Below, piece by piece: positions 35,445-49,700 of a stretch of 64,000 nucleotides of DNA. The stretch is taken from the NCBI GenBank assembly GCA_930367205.1, contig OV884009.1, forward strand, positions 87,255,189 to 87,319,188. Reading direction: 5' to 3'. The notes below the pieces were generated by a model. That model searched no databases, was not told where the DNA came from, and worked only from the letters and a program-made list of their open reading frames with translations. The position numbers and the translations under genes are program-made. This stretch comes from Acanthosoma haemorrhoidale. Taxonomy: Eukaryota; Arthropoda; Insecta; Hemiptera; Acanthosomatidae. The stretch's first letter is position 1, and every line of letters begins with the position of its first letter.

Positions 35445-38400
35445 GAAACCAGGAGTGCTTCCTTGGAATAATGAATCTTATCAAGTTTTGGTGTCAGTGT
35501 AAGGGGTCTGTGCAATAAATCTTGTTGAAATGATGTAACTGTCGAATTTTACTGAGAAAAACAGAGCTTTAATGTGGTATCTGTCTAAACTTCAGGATAA
35601 GAGAGAGACCGCTTAATATTTTTCAACGCCCATCTTCATTAGCTGAAGTCCTTGATACCAAGCAATATTTAGTTCGCAGTGCCACGTCAATCAGTGTGGG
35701 AATGAAACCCAGAATCTTTATATGTGACACGTTAATGATTTATATACATGAGTATAAGTTAATAGTATCGCTTCTGTAGAAAGTATTTTTGCGACAAGGA
35801 TGGAAGGTATAGGCGTTGATTAAGAAAATGCTTTGTTTTCATTGGATTCAAGCACAACATAACTGCCAAGTTCTTTAAAACTTATAACATTTTGAACGTG
35901 TTTTCAGTTTTTGTACAATGTGGGACTAATGTTGTATCATGCTTCACTTCCAACGCCAAAATATAGAAATATTTTCTGTTAATTTTGGTTATAAATTTAC
36001 ATTTAATGATTTAATAGATTTCTTCTTCTCCCTTATTTCGGATTGTAGTATTTAATAAATTAAGTTTGCACTTTCCTTGGTCCCTCCCAGGAAAAGGATC
36101 CCATTCATTCATATATAATTTCTATAAAATGTTCACCATTCCTATATTTTCAAATTAAGATCTTTGAAAAAATCAACATTTAACGAGGCGGTTAGTGAAC
36201 ATTAAATAGAATGTATTAAAACGGACGGGAGAAACTTAATAAAAAATAGTTATTTAATTAATCAATTATTTATCAGCCTAATTGGATCAGGTAAGAAGTT
36301 AAAGGGAAAGATGTATATTTCGTACCTTTGAAACGTAAACTGCTTCTACATTCAACTCATATTATTATTTTAACATAATAGGATGAAGTGCCAGAATTTA
36401 CCGTTCATTTTATTTAGCCAGCTTTCAACGTTTTAGAATTTTCAAAATATTTTCCCTTTATTTCAGGTCATTAAACGAACACTTGTGTGAAGAAGATTGA
36501 AAAAATGTTCTCTAATTGAAAAGGATGAAAATTCTTTTCCCCAGAGGTTATTTTTCCGCCAATTATTTGCCCCATAAAACATATATTTTAACCCTCATTG
36601 AATAGTGTCCGTATTTTTCTGAATTGGGACACAATTTTCTTTCTCACACCTCTGATCAGTGAATGAAACAAGACACAATCTAGATACACTAAGACTACTG
36701 CCCTGGTTATCCGGGTTTCAAATGTGAGAAATGTTTCCCACATATATATATATATCCACATTCCAAAACCTAGAGCTTATGTAAACTTTCCTGACGTTAC
36801 TCGTCCTTTGCTGTATAGTTTTCTTTTTTCCACCAAGGTGTTGAAGTAATTCTATTTTAGAAAGTTTTCTTCCTCACCAGGCCCAACCTAGACATTCACA
36901 GGGAGTTACACGTGCCACCTTCCTGTGCCTGCTGAAGTTTCCTCCTCCCTGAGAAGCTCCATCGTTCGACATGATAAGGTACGCTCCGAAATTAAACTCC
37001 CTGTCCATTGACAGGTCGGTCCCCCACAGCCGGTAAACGTCTCAATCCTGTGAATCAACTGGCTCAAGCCTACTGCTGCGATTAACACATGAGAAAAGCA
37101 TGCCCCCTCTTGACTGTACAGTTGACAGTCTGTTAGTTGAATAGCGAAACGAAAATACAAAATTATATTTTCGAGTAACATGTCTTGTAGCGTCCGATTC
37201 ATGAAGGTTTTTCTTAGAGTGATAGTCACATTTCGCCAAAAAATATTTTCGATAGTAATTATTCGAAAATAGTGAGAACGTTAACATAAAGGTGTTGTAA
37301 TTCCCCCACCCATATCCAGTTATCCCGCTATGGTTCGAGTGTTTACTCAAAATACACTGCGAGCTGTTAAGACCTACGAGTTATTTTCTGAAGAACACTT
37401 TAACACTAATATCTCTCACTGAAGCATTAGATATTTCTCTTTGATTTAACTAGAATTAATTAGTGAACCATAAATAATTCAATGATGCAATTCACAATAA
37501 TAACTATAGGCATCCATTACATTTATCTTTTAACAAATCTGGATTCAGTAAGATACGAATAATGCTCTGTAATAATTTTTTATGTAACTTGATTCGTTCA
37601 GAATAATATTACCAAGTAGCTCCTCAAGAATTATTCGTTAACATCTATCAGATTTGTAGTCCTGCAGAAAAAGCTAGGTAAATCAAAAATATTGATAAAT
37701 CCCAGGATATTCTAAAGAAAGGAATTCTTCTAATTTCCTGACATAAAAAAAAAACGAAACATGATTGAACATAAGTAAGAAGCACTAAGCCATTTAAGAT
37801 GAAAATTATAAAGAAGAATGGTGATGATCACTTAACGAAATTGCACCGAGGCAAGTCGCCTCAAAGGGTAGTTTCAAGGGGATATAACTTTTCACTAGTA
37901 CTTATAAACTTCTTCTATTTCCATGATGGTAGTTTGAAGAGTGATCACTTACAGTTTCACCGTTTATCCTCACACCGTTTCAACGTTTCCATTACAGTAC
38001 TGCTCTTGAAATATTGCCTCTAACTGCCCTTGTTAATTTAAGGAATACATGAATTAGATTTCTAACTGGGGATATTAACTCTACCCAGAATAGAATGAAG
38101 AATTTCTTTTCTTCCACTATAGTAATTTATGGCATTTCTTTTTGTTATTGTATAAGTGTTGAAAAGCTGTCACTTGCTTACTTTTAACTAACTTTTGCTT
38201 AAAATTAATTTTTGCAGTTGTAATGGTAATGTAGGTTTCCCACATAAAACTGATACAAGTAAAACATCAACAACACATGTAAAAATTATCATTATTCTTT
38301 TTAGTGCTATGATGTTTGTATTATTTTGAATAATTGCATAGCTTAAAAGAAGAGGGGTAGTTTTCCTTTCCCAGATATATTGGTGTGTTTTAAACTATCC

Positions 38401-38630
38401 AGCTCATATCCGGGATACCTCTTGATATGTTTTTTTCAGGTAAAAACTTTAGGCCATACGAGTTTAAAAAAAAAAAAAATAGTTAAGAAACATAACGCAA
38501 AAACTTTTCAGTTTCCACGCTTCTTTGCCAAGACTAAAAATAAATTGGTACGAGTAGAAAAAAACAACAAAAAAAACAAAAAAAAAATATTGTATAGAAC
38601 ATTGAAAGGAAACCTCCACTGCGCTTAAGT
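35445..38630. other. Non-coding stretch
   Basis: No supported gene. Minus-strand ORFs of 107 and 102 codons overlap at 36,906-37,350 in a GC-richer patch (36,890-37,090) with no recognised family. An (AT)n run lies at about 36,744-36,755. ORFs near 38,380-38,694 are A-run artefacts just upstream of the RTE remnant. Confidence 0.55.
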
Positions 38631-38639
38631 TTCGAGAGC

Positions 38640-40170
38640 CCCGGCCCAAAAAAAATTGTTCACAACGACCAGGACAACTGCCAAATTCTGGCAAACTACT
38701 TTGAAGGCCACTTCAACTATGTTTCAAGGTCAGAATCGACATTTACTTTTGAAGACTATAATAATGTCCACCAAGATTCACAACCACCCACTAATGGTCT
38801 GGTGGCAGTCCAACATAATCCGCATTATGTGGTCACTTAAAAATAAAGCATGTGAGGAATCAACAGCTCAACAACTGGAATCACGAACTATAGATGTATG
38901 CTGGAGACGAGGCAGTTAAACGGTTTAATTCATCTGCTTCACAATAAAGGTTAAAGAACAGATGTGAACAACTATCGTGGCATCTCTCTACTTAGTGTAG
39001 CCTACGATATTCTCTCGAAAGCTTTTTAAACTAGGGAGGTGGAACGATGGGATTTACACCTAGGAAAATACCAGGGAGGGTCAGGAGAGGACGCTCGTGA
39101 GTGGAACAAATTGCGGCCCTTAAATATGTACGGTCGTATCTCAAACTTATAAATAACCTGTTTGTAGTTATATTTGTTGATTTTAAGAAATCTACGGACT
39201 CGAAATTGATCGCTCCAGCCTTTTTCAAATTCTGAGAGAATTTACTTTGGACAACAAAACGAGAAAGATCATCTAGTAGACACTAAGCAACACAACTTCA
39301 AAAGTTACATTTAGGGGAGAAATCTCTGATAACTTCAACAGAAGTCTGTCCAGGGTATGGATGATGGACTTTAGCCTCTCCTCTTCATCTGCGTGAGTGG
39401 CGCCAGGAAATGAATGACAATGCAATCGAAAATCGTGTCAGGTTGGACAAGCATATAGCTGGATGTTGACTGTCCTGGCTTCCCTGATTCCCTAGGTACA
39501 GGCGCAGAACGAATCAATCAACTCCAAACGCAAGCCTCCAAGGTAGGTCTCAACAACTCGTTTGAAAAAACAGATTTCATTACTAATATTCGGCACCCAA
39601 AGAGTTAGACTTGGAACAAAAAAAGATTAAAAAGGCAGAAACGATTAAATATCTAGGCGAGTGGATAGAACCTAACTTGTCAGAAAAGGAAGCCTTCACG
39701 TCACAGATCAGGTGGAAATGGCATGTCAGCTGACATAGAAGAGTATCTACAAGAGATCAATACCCTTAATGCTAAATTCAGACTCTACAACACTTTGATC
39801 ACATTGGAGGCCCTAAACGCTGCAAAATGCCTTTCCATGAATAGGAAAGGTCTGGTGGAGAAGCTCAAAAGAAAGAAAAATCATGGGACTGGCTAGAGAG
39901 AACGGTGAATAAAGAAGAAGACACAACCAGGAGCTGTGCATCCACATAGAAAAAATAACAGACGTGATATAAGGAAAATGAGGATTAAACTATATTGACA
40001 CTTAGCACGAATGGACAGGCAGAGATTGACTAATCTTGAAGAACTTCCTAGAGAAGATTGCTAAAGGAGCCTAGTTCTTAGAGCTTGAAAAAGACTTAGA
40101 GGAAGGAGGAATCACACTAACGATGTTCAAAACGTGACCGCCTTAAAAGCTCAAGATCAAAGCACACCGT
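38640..40170 (+). pseudogene. RTE-like reverse transcriptase copy 2, heavily decayed
   Basis: Plus-strand remnant of the endonuclease-reverse transcriptase family. In order: NCQILANYFEGHFN, STFTFEDYNNVHQD, SLKNKACEESTAQQLESRTI (family SLKNNKAxGED), GISLLSVAYDILSKAF at about 38,980, YQGGS (family YQGGFR), VIFVDFKK at about 39,170 (motif A context, VDFKKAYDS in the family), SLGTGAERINQLQTQASK, IKYLGEWIEPN at about 39,645, and FHE-RSGGEAQ-type sequence matching the MNRKG..E.L end. The FADD region between 39,400 and 39,490 is deleted and stops occur every few tens of codons. The endonuclease is absent. It is a much older copy than the one at 8.3 kb, possibly a different subfamily. Confidence 0.75.
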
Positions 40171-43100
40171 AGTTTCCAGGAAAAGTCTTAGCTGGAAACG
40201 GGCAAAGTGTGTGTACTAAAGGCCGGAAACAACAGCATCGAGAACGCGAATGCGTTTATAATGGGAAAATGTTAAAATCCGAAGAACAAGGCAATTCAAA
40301 TAGCGTTGTCCATAGTTAGATGAGGGTAAAATAAAGAAAAATAGCCAGGCCACTAGTTCTAGGATCCACTAGTTTTATTTCCAAGGCAAAAATATCGCGT
40401 GAAACTTCTAATCGACTCCTGTTGACTATTCTCTATATTCTTCAGTTGAGAAGTAAGCATCACTTTCCTTAGCAGCCGTGGCACATGACTGTTGCTCTGG
40501 GCATCAGGATGAGTCTGTCATCAACTTTACAGGCTCTTCGAAACATTCAAAATTGCCTTAAGTGGAGGTTTGTGTCATGACAGTTAATTTCAGCAAATAG
40601 AGTGATAGAAATGTGCCAATAGCATAACATATTTTTGACGAATCATTTTGTGCTAATCTTTAAAAAGTATTCGTATATATCTTCTACGATACCATAACAG
40701 TGATCTGTAATTTTAAAGTTATATAACACTTCGGAATACGCTAATTAGCTTTTGGTGGAAATACAATAAGTACAGTATGGAAATATAATTGAGCTAGCAA
40801 CAAGTCCAGCCTAAGTTTCGCGTTTTGGTAAACTATAAGATTTTTCAACTTCCAGGTCTAAAGCTAGTTGGGATTTAAAACTGTGGCTGTTTTTCACGTG
40901 ATCAAGGGCGCACAATGATATTCAATTTAAAAAAAATCCTCAAAAAATATTAAAAACCAACAACAGATATCGCGAATTTTTTTATGTTGATATTTCAGAC
41001 AATCGAAATTTCTTTAATTTGTCGAAAAACCTACTTTAAGCCTACTACCACAGAGCGCTAAAGGTTTGCTGCTAGAAAATAATTTACTTTTTCAATGAAT
41101 GTGTTCTAGTCAGCACCCGCTGAGGTCAACACATGGGTCGGTGTCGAAGAAGGGTGAAGCACTCTCCAATCCACTTTTAAAGCTGATTAGTAAAAAATAG
41201 ATACTTCTTTTTTAAGTCCAAGGAGAAAGAACTTGTAAAAACAAAAAATTGACTAATTTATTTGACATATAATAGATAAATTTAACATTTATCAATAAAT
41301 ATTATGTGGAAACAGATGGATTTTTATAAAGCGACCTGCACTGGTATATTTTATAACTACGAACAGAACCAATATTTGAACCCAGAAATTTTTATTGCTC
41401 ACAAACCATTATTTTTTGGGCCCGAAGGTCCTGATTATGGCACGGTGTCTATTGTTTTGGTCTCTTTGTATGTCTGTGTTTATGTTCTTATTGGTCGTAA
41501 ATATGATTTAATACATCTGAAATAATAAAGTTGAACACCACATCAACTGAAAATATTATTATTATTTTTTAATTAAAACGCAATAACACTTAATACTTCC
41601 CTTATATGTTGTATGGAACAATTAAAGAGGCTGAACACGCCCCCGAAACGCTGGCAATTAAGTCTCAACTCAGATCGTCAGTAACCAATACTTTTACATT
41701 AGATTTTAGTGGGTGTTGATTTACCTTAATGAATGAAACACCATCATGTCAGATATTCATATTTTGTTCTTATGGGTTTTTTTGACATCTGATATTATGT
41801 TGATATGTATCAGTAATTTATATATACAAGATATTTTCATCAGCCTCCAAATCTAATATGAAAATATTCAAAGCGAACCGATTATTTTCATCGCCACTAT
41901 TTCATTTTGGTTCTCCATTATACAACAATGTAATTGAGCATCGTATTCAATATGTCAATTTCCCTGCGCATGTGAGTGACGCTATCGTAAATTGATATTA
42001 AATCACATATTGAGCTGTCAGCATGGATTTTCTCTTTCCCCGACATCTGAATGAGAGCGAAAAATATGTTGCTTGATATGGCTGACGTACTCCATGGATT
42101 GCTACCAAAGATTTATTTAAAAGTGTATTTATTTTTCTTGTGGGATGTTGATGGAATTTACTGAGGTCGAACAGCTGGACGTATATAGCAAAATAGGTGG
42201 AGCATGTAATAACTCATCACTTGAGGATCCCAGACAATTGTTTTATTAACTAATAATTAATCCAATATGACTCTATGTTATTATATGATATTTATGATTA
42301 TGGGTTTTTTTTTAGTAAAAAAAGTTAACGATAGACATAGTGAGAAACAGATGTTTTGTTATTTCTATTTTTAATCACACATTGGGATTTTGCTCATAAA
42401 CGAAGCATCTATCGAACGAGCGCAAGGACAACTGGAATATCAAGATCGCTCTGCCAGGAGAAGTGAAGGAACATGTTACCCTTGGAAGACTTCATGTAGG
42501 GTTGAAGAGACTGGCTTAGCAACAATCTGTAACGTTTGTTATTGTAATTCCCTGAAAATCTGTCCTAACGTTCTGTACACTTATAAATATCCTTCTAGTT
42601 CCTCTTTAATGTTTTGCTTTATCGCCGGTTACTGTCAGTCATTTAATCGGATATCATGCAATACTAGAGAAAAAACAAATATAAACGAAATGATGTAATC
42701 AAAATTTGGTCGATTCTCCATTGTATATCTACGTCATATAGGCTGATTAAGGGCCAGTAGGCTTGATTAGAAACTCGGCAGAAACAGATTCAACCTCAAA
42801 CTTATCTCCGGCCATCCAATCACTGCTGCTCTCTTGTTAAATCCAAACGCAACCACAGCCTGGCATAGTAACAAGAAAGTTGTCATTCAAATTTCCATTT
42901 ATTTACTTGCAAGTTGCTACAAAATATAAAATAAGTTTTAAATATTTTGAGGTGCGTAGGAATAATATGAATGGTAGTATAATTCGAGAAACATCACTCT
43001 AGATGTCCAGGAAAGACATGTGTCTAGTTTATTGGAAGAATTTATTGTAAACAAAGTCGGCCTAGCTTTGCTAAATTTTAACCTTACTCAGGATATAATG

Positions 43101-43325
43101 TTCTAATATTGTAACCTGAATGAGGTTTAAGATGGAGCTAAGAGAAATTCAAAGGTATTCGAAAATGTAGTTTTGATGACCATCATTACAATAGGTTCAA
43201 GTCGGTTTTAATAATTTTTATTTCCTTTATAATAACCTTAAACGTTAAAAAGGCTACTAATTCGTGATTCAAATAGTTTCATAATATCATCCATTTCCTG
43301 TTCACCATTTCTAATATCCTAACTG
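40171..43325. other. AT-rich non-coding stretch
   Basis: No supported gene. ORFs of 73 codons (41,304-41,525) and 102 codons (42,390-42,698) have no family match. A short direct repeat CCACTAGTT lies at 40,350-40,374. Confidence 0.55.
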
Positions 43326-43329
43326 ATTG

Positions 43330-43741
43330 TCACATAAATCCTCAATCCTTGCCAGCATTCTATCATGAATCCCTGCTATATTTTACCACAAACATTATTC
43401 CTGTCTCCAAAATCTGGCTTAAACCCTATCTCCGTAACCACAGCCTTTTCCATCATGACCGGGTTGGCCGGACAGGCTGTGGTGTGTTTCTGTACGTACA
43501 GTGCATTCCGAAGGCATGAATCTTTCATCCCTCACAAGCTATAGATTATCTACACTATTTGCAGTCAATATTTCCTGCAATAATGTTCTGTAAGGTTATT
43601 CAGTGTATATTCCTCCACAGGTAGCCAAGTTTACTTTAAAGCCTCCCTTTACAACTTTGTTCGTCTCTACTTCAATACAATCAACTACGGTAACCTTAAT
43701 TCAATCTCTCATCGGACTCCATCAACCTAGGAAACCTGGAG
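43330..43741 (+). pseudogene. Jockey-type AP endonuclease fragment
   Basis: Plus-strand frame near 43,400-43,510 reads SKIWLKPYLRNHSLFHHDRV then GRTGCGVFLYVQCIPKA. This matches the Jockey endonuclease core (ETWLKP....GY.LYRHDR.G.GGGVA.YV...L). Downstream, SVYIPPQVAKFTL (about 43,600) corresponds to the V.YRPP motif. The catalytic Glu of the ETW motif is Lys here, and several frame changes and stops are present. No reverse transcriptase follows, so this fragment is cut off at its 3' side. Confidence 0.72.
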
Positions 43742-43744
43742 AAT

Positions 43745-46700
43745 AAGTTCAAGCCAAATTGTTACTTTATGACGCTACTTTTGCTGCTTTGTCAGCTTTC
43801 ATTTTTCTTTAAGCCTGAATGGTGTTTCACCTATGTAAATAAAACGTTTATGTGTTTTTTGTTTATGCACAGTATGTCTTATTTCTTCTATAACTGTATC
43901 ATTATTTGTCAAGCTGGATAGTTTATATAAAGTCGATTGGCTTTTATTCAAAATGTGAATTGCTGGGTTTTAAGTCGCTCTTATTTATTATTTACACGGA
44001 TTTTAGGATAGCCAGTTGTTCTTCTTAAATTGTTGTTATAAATTATACCAGTATTCATGTGCTTGGTGAGTTTGACACTTTTGAATGTCAATCTTTCAAT
44101 CCAAAAAAGTCACCAGCTTTACTCCCGTCTGTGTAAATATCATTATCTTTTGTTTCTGTTGTATGCGTTCGGTTTTTGTTGTTTTTTTTGGGGGGGGGGA
44201 TATAATTTGGCTTAAAAACCTCAGGTCTTCAACGTCACCGCTTGTATATTTTGGGGAGCCCACCAATGGGTGTCCGAATGGGTCAGAAATAGTACAAGAA
44301 CGAAAGCAAAGCCACGGCACAGGGAAGCCCAGGATACCAACCGTCCCAAAAGTCCCGCACCAACAGCATCAGGAGCGCTATTTTAACGTTGTATTGCCAT
44401 GTAGGTAGAACTGGGTGTCTGAGGACAAACTAAGGCTGATAATACGAAGAAAAAAAAGTTAAACAAAATAATAGTACCTAATTATTATTACATTTTTGGT
44501 ATTATTGCTGTCAAATTTTATGGAGAGAAATTTTATGAGGGTATTTATGGTCGGTTCGTCATTTTTAATGTTGCGAGAAATCGTAATGGATTTTTTTGGC
44601 TCTTTAAAATAGATCTGCAAAAGCGGTTAATATGGTTAAACCACGGTTGCATTTTTGACATTTATGGAGGTGCTTCTCGGGTGACAAGGTGACCATGTGT
44701 GAGTCTACAATGCCCTACTCTAAGGCGAGTAAGTGCTACTTCTTCTCGACGGCTGTAACTGCTACAACGGTCAATGGTTTTCTCTCTTTTGATGTACTTG
44801 AGCTTATTGGGTGTGCCCTCACTCCATATCGACTGCCATCGTTTAACTATTACTTTTTGCAGCAGGTGTTCTGACGTAAGTAAAGCTATACTTCGTCCTA
44901 TATCGTATGTGTTGATAATTATAGTCTCTTTGTAGGGTGTATCCATTGTGAATAATGTAGTGAGAGGTATTTCAATTGCTCTGCCTTTGTCCCTATAGTG
45001 ATTAAGTAAATTAAATCAAGTGGCTTTTAGAAATTATTTCAATTGGTATATATTGCTACTAAAAAAGCAACTATTTAAATCATCTCGGACATACGGATAC
45101 ATTGTATATTACTTTTTCGTCTTTGTTTAATGTGTTGTTAATTATGAGGATAATATGAGAACTCCTCAAATAGGTTCTGACCGACGTTTACTATGTTTAA
45201 TTAGTTTTCCATGCTTCCCGTTGTATATACACAGGGTTTAGATGCGGATAATTTTAAAATTTCATCCGACCAGATCATTTCGACTACTATTTTAGATCAG
45301 ACGGAGAGACAGGTCGCCAAACAAAATACTAGCCCTAAAAGTATGATCACATAAGTAAGTAGGTCGGTTGGAAATATTGTTATAGTCACACAAGTTATTG
45401 CCGAGTCTTTTTAGGAACAAATTATCGGACAATGTTCATTTGGACGTCGGTAACTGATGAACCCACTCCCGCCTGTCGATGTAGGCCCTGTCAGTCAAAT
45501 GAAGAATAATTTATCATAATTTAAATGAAAATAGACACTAGCTGTTGGCGGGGCACCTTTCCCTTTCGACGACAATTCATCAAGCGGCCGTCTGCCCATC
45601 GATCGGCCGGCTATTGTTAGTTTGAGTCACGTTTTCGTTCTGTCTTGTTCCACGGAGCCTGGGGTCCATTGTTGTGTCAGCTCCAGCCAACGGAAAACTG
45701 CCCTCTATCTCCCGGGATAAGCTCCTCAGTAATTTGTTCCTTTCCCAGTCTGACACCTCATCCCAGCCAGCAATGCTATTTGGCTCAGCAAGAGTTATAC
45801 AGCTATATTTTCAGCCCAGATGTACACCATTTCATTATAAAGTTTTGGTTTATTCGCAAACTTTAGCAAACCATCACTCGGAAATGTGTCTCTAAAAATC
45901 TGGTAACTTATAACTAAGTGTATCCGAATTAGTACTACCTTTCACGCGACGATGGGAAAAATATTTCCGTTTCCTTGTTTGCGATATAGGGATATATGTG
46001 TACTTATTATATATGAAGATTTTTATTTTATGCTAATTGTCAATTTGTAGTTTCGGTAATTATTGCCGTAGGTAAGAGATGTAAAATACCTCCATAAAGA
46101 GAAAAATATTTTAAGTACAATGAACGTGTCAAAAGTTAGAATATGTTAACAATAAGTAAAATTTTATAAGAGACCTTTTTAAAGAAAATTCAATTCAATT
46201 TGCCACTGGAAACTGCTCCTTATTAGAAATTATTTCTTAGATTATATACCTAGATGCTAAAATCTCCTCTTCTATATTAAAAATACTTTTATGTTATAAT
46301 TAAACAGTTTAAAAGAAATCTTTATGTATGACTAAAAATATGAACACTAGATTTCCTTCATATATTTGATTTTTATTTGATACATAATTAAGGCTGGTAT
46401 AGGCAAAGAATTAGGGACTATGTTTCCCCTACTTTTACGGATTCATGATTGATGATGTAGAGCCTTCCTAGGAGACCAATGTTGGTGTTGGCCATTGATA
46501 ACAACAGTGAGTTATTAATTAGTAATGTGCCTTACCACGTTGCCAATCAATGTGAATACCATCTCATATTTGGAGTCAATTAATTAAAAAATTCTAGTTC
46601 CGTTAAATATACTTATGAAAGAAATTTAATAGTTTAGACCGAGTGGTTCTAAGTGTTTTTTTATACGTATATCATCTTCAATCAGTAGTATTTTGTTTAG

Positions 46701-49700
46701 TGTTACAGGAGTATTTTCAATTTGATATTCTCTGTCGGTACAGAGTGATGATTAAATCTATCATACACATTCCCAAGTTATTTTCCGTTATTTTTCTAAA
46801 TATATAATGTTTCCTTTTTATTTAAGAAAATCTTGCTGTTCATGGTTCTTCACAGATTTTGTTTTTATTTATTTCTCAAGCACATGTATTCATATTAATG
46901 TTCTATCATGCCAATAGATAGACCTAATCAAAGGTATCATTAGACTTTTTAATTGATTATTATGGATATTGAATGATTTTTTTTATCTATCTACCACAAA
47001 AATATACGTTTGGTGAACGAAAGGTGGACAAAGTTACAGGTCCAGATTAAACTTAATTTTCAAATTATTACAAATATTAAATGGGCAGAATGTATTTTGA
47101 CGTTAGTGGCTATATCAAGCGGTCAGCCGGCGGTCGTCATGACGACTTAAGGCACGTGGGTTCTAAGGATCTAAGTGAGTGGTGGTTGTTGTTTAATTAA
47201 TTTTACTCTTACTGTATAGCCTAAGTCCCAATTAAATATTGCATGCTATTACGTGAACTTATTTAAATACTGATTGAGTACACTATGGGAAATCGGACCA
47301 AAGGTTCAAAGTAAAAAATAGAATGTTGATCATGATTGCTTCCTCAAAGCCCTCTACCAACAATGATGGCAACGTAAAATGTTCCATTTATTTAATTAAA
47401 TTTTATATCTGAGCAATCATTTTCTACTTTAAGCCCCACTATTAATTATAATAACTACAAATTAAAAGCCAAAGAAAACATATTCTGGCAGAGTTGGGAC
47501 TCCCATCCTTTATCTTTCTAATTAGTAATAATTAAAAATTGTACATTTTTTATAGACTTCGTTTCAGAATTTTTAAAAATTATCTTGAATTTGAAGTGAA
47601 AACTATATTGAACATCCAATAATATAATCTAAAGTTTCAATATCATATTGTTTTTTTATTATAAGTTTCTCTTGTCTGCGTTACTTCTAAAATATCAGAG
47701 AGAAGCCTTTTTGAATAATTTGAATCCCGATATACTTTTTCATATTTGTATTTGCATTCAATATTCTTCTTGTTTTGGGTTTTAATTTTTTTTATTGTCT
47801 GCAAAAAGAAAGAAACGAAGTTACCTGAAAACTCTAAAGGTAAGTTTAATGTTTTTTTTCAAATTATAATCACTTTGAAAAGACAAAACACAAATTACAT
47901 AGCTTCGATCAAGATCCCGCGATCAGTAATTTGACACCCTACTGAGCATTCGAAGGAATTTATTACTTATTATGTTTTATGGAGCTTTCAAATCGTTGGG
48001 TTATCAAATAAAATCTCACAGGTTAATTTCAACTAAATAGATTGAGCAGAGAACTTGCAATGGTCAACGAAACGATAAAAAATTTCATTTGTTTAAGGTG
48101 ACTTTAATTTTGTAAAGTATTTATCTCTTTCACTTTCTTTATTAATCATCTGCATTGTTATACACCTCTTTTGTTCATAGACTTTTAATGAAATTTATTT
48201 CGGGCAAGTTTTATAACAAATTTTTTATTCATAACAGAAAGTCTTTCATCTATTCTTCACGCATTTCTAAGTCACTGTCTACTTCAGAGCTGTTTACATA
48301 GAAATAGTGTCAAAGAGCTATCAGCATGGATCTAGTTAGTCTGAACCGGGGGGGGAATTAGAACTAGTTTTGCATGACGAGTGAAAGGAAGAAATAGAAT
48401 CCGTGACGTGGCTAAGGGCTGCTAAGGGATTCAAGTCGAGGATCGATCATTTCCTCAGGGCTGAATGTATCATTTACTCCCCTTCGTCAAATCAGTCCGA
48501 CCACTTCACCTCTCCAACCTCACCCCTTACCCAGGACATTGGTCCACCAAACTGCCACACAGCTCCAATTAACCTATTAAGTCGCTAGGGGAGGTTTTCT
48601 TATCGGGTTTCGTTGATAACGCTATATTAACTCCTGTGCTCACTAACCAAGCTAGTGGACTTGAAACCTGAAAGTCAGCTTTTTTGAACGAAGAGGCTAT
48701 ACTTTCAAACAGGTACTGGATACTCTGTTTCGTTTCTCGCCGTGTGGTGAAGCGTCCGTGTAATTACCAGATAAAAAACTGCTTGGAATATATACAAGAA
48801 TACCTGTTATATTTTTTCCTCTGATTAAAGAGACATTAACAACTGGAATGATAAAGGAAATTCGAAGAATTTCTGTAAAAAGTTTCGGGAACCAACAATA
48901 GAAATTTCATATTTCCAGCCAACTTCATATTGAGTTTACTTTGCAGTAGTTACAGGGGCGTATTAACTAATTAAATGGATAATTTTGGAGTCGCTTAATT
49001 TAATGAGGAGTTACTTAAGAAACTCACGTGGAGTACCATATATTTTTGACTACCAAATCAAATTTGAAATCTGTGCCTCATTATTAAAGATATGAAAATT
49101 GTGGGTTTTTTGTTAAGCTGTTGATTGGATTGGCGTAATTGGAACACCTGGAATTTCTGTATTCAGATAAGAAGAGGAAGCTTCTAAGAAGAAATTTGAT
49201 CGAAATTGAGTTTTTATTATTTATAGCAATACGACTTGGGATGGGTTTTGGGCAGCTTCAAGTTTTTTCTTCAACCCACCCTTGGCTCACCATCCCCTTA
49301 ACACTCAGTTGGAGCGGTCAAAGGTACCAGACACCTAACCATCTCGTTTTAGGCCAATCCCTTCTCATTCTTTTTAACCTACCTCCAAAATAGAGTTAAA
49401 AATCATCGCAACAAATGCTACCTGATCACGATGATAAAAAACATAACATCTAGATAATCCAACGCGTATTGATTTGTGATAACCACTCCCGTACTAATGG
49501 AATGTCAAGAAATTGCGTTTTAAAAATTCCTATTATACCCTCTCGACAACAAACTGAGTTCTTTAATACAGTGCTTTGTCCGACGTAAAAGAAATACCCT
49601 TTCGACAGTTCTTCGATTTCACCGGAGAATCAATGACTGCGGGTAACTTACAGGGGGGGGGGGTAACTCCATGTGTGAGTCCCATTTCGTAGATAATTAT

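Noticed and set aside
40350..40374. CCACTAGTTCTAGGATCCACTAGTT resembles a cloning-vector polylinker
   Set aside because: Each match is only about 13 bases and breaks off on both sides, with no further vector sequence, so contamination is unlikely. It is probably a chance short direct repeat, though read inspection would settle it.
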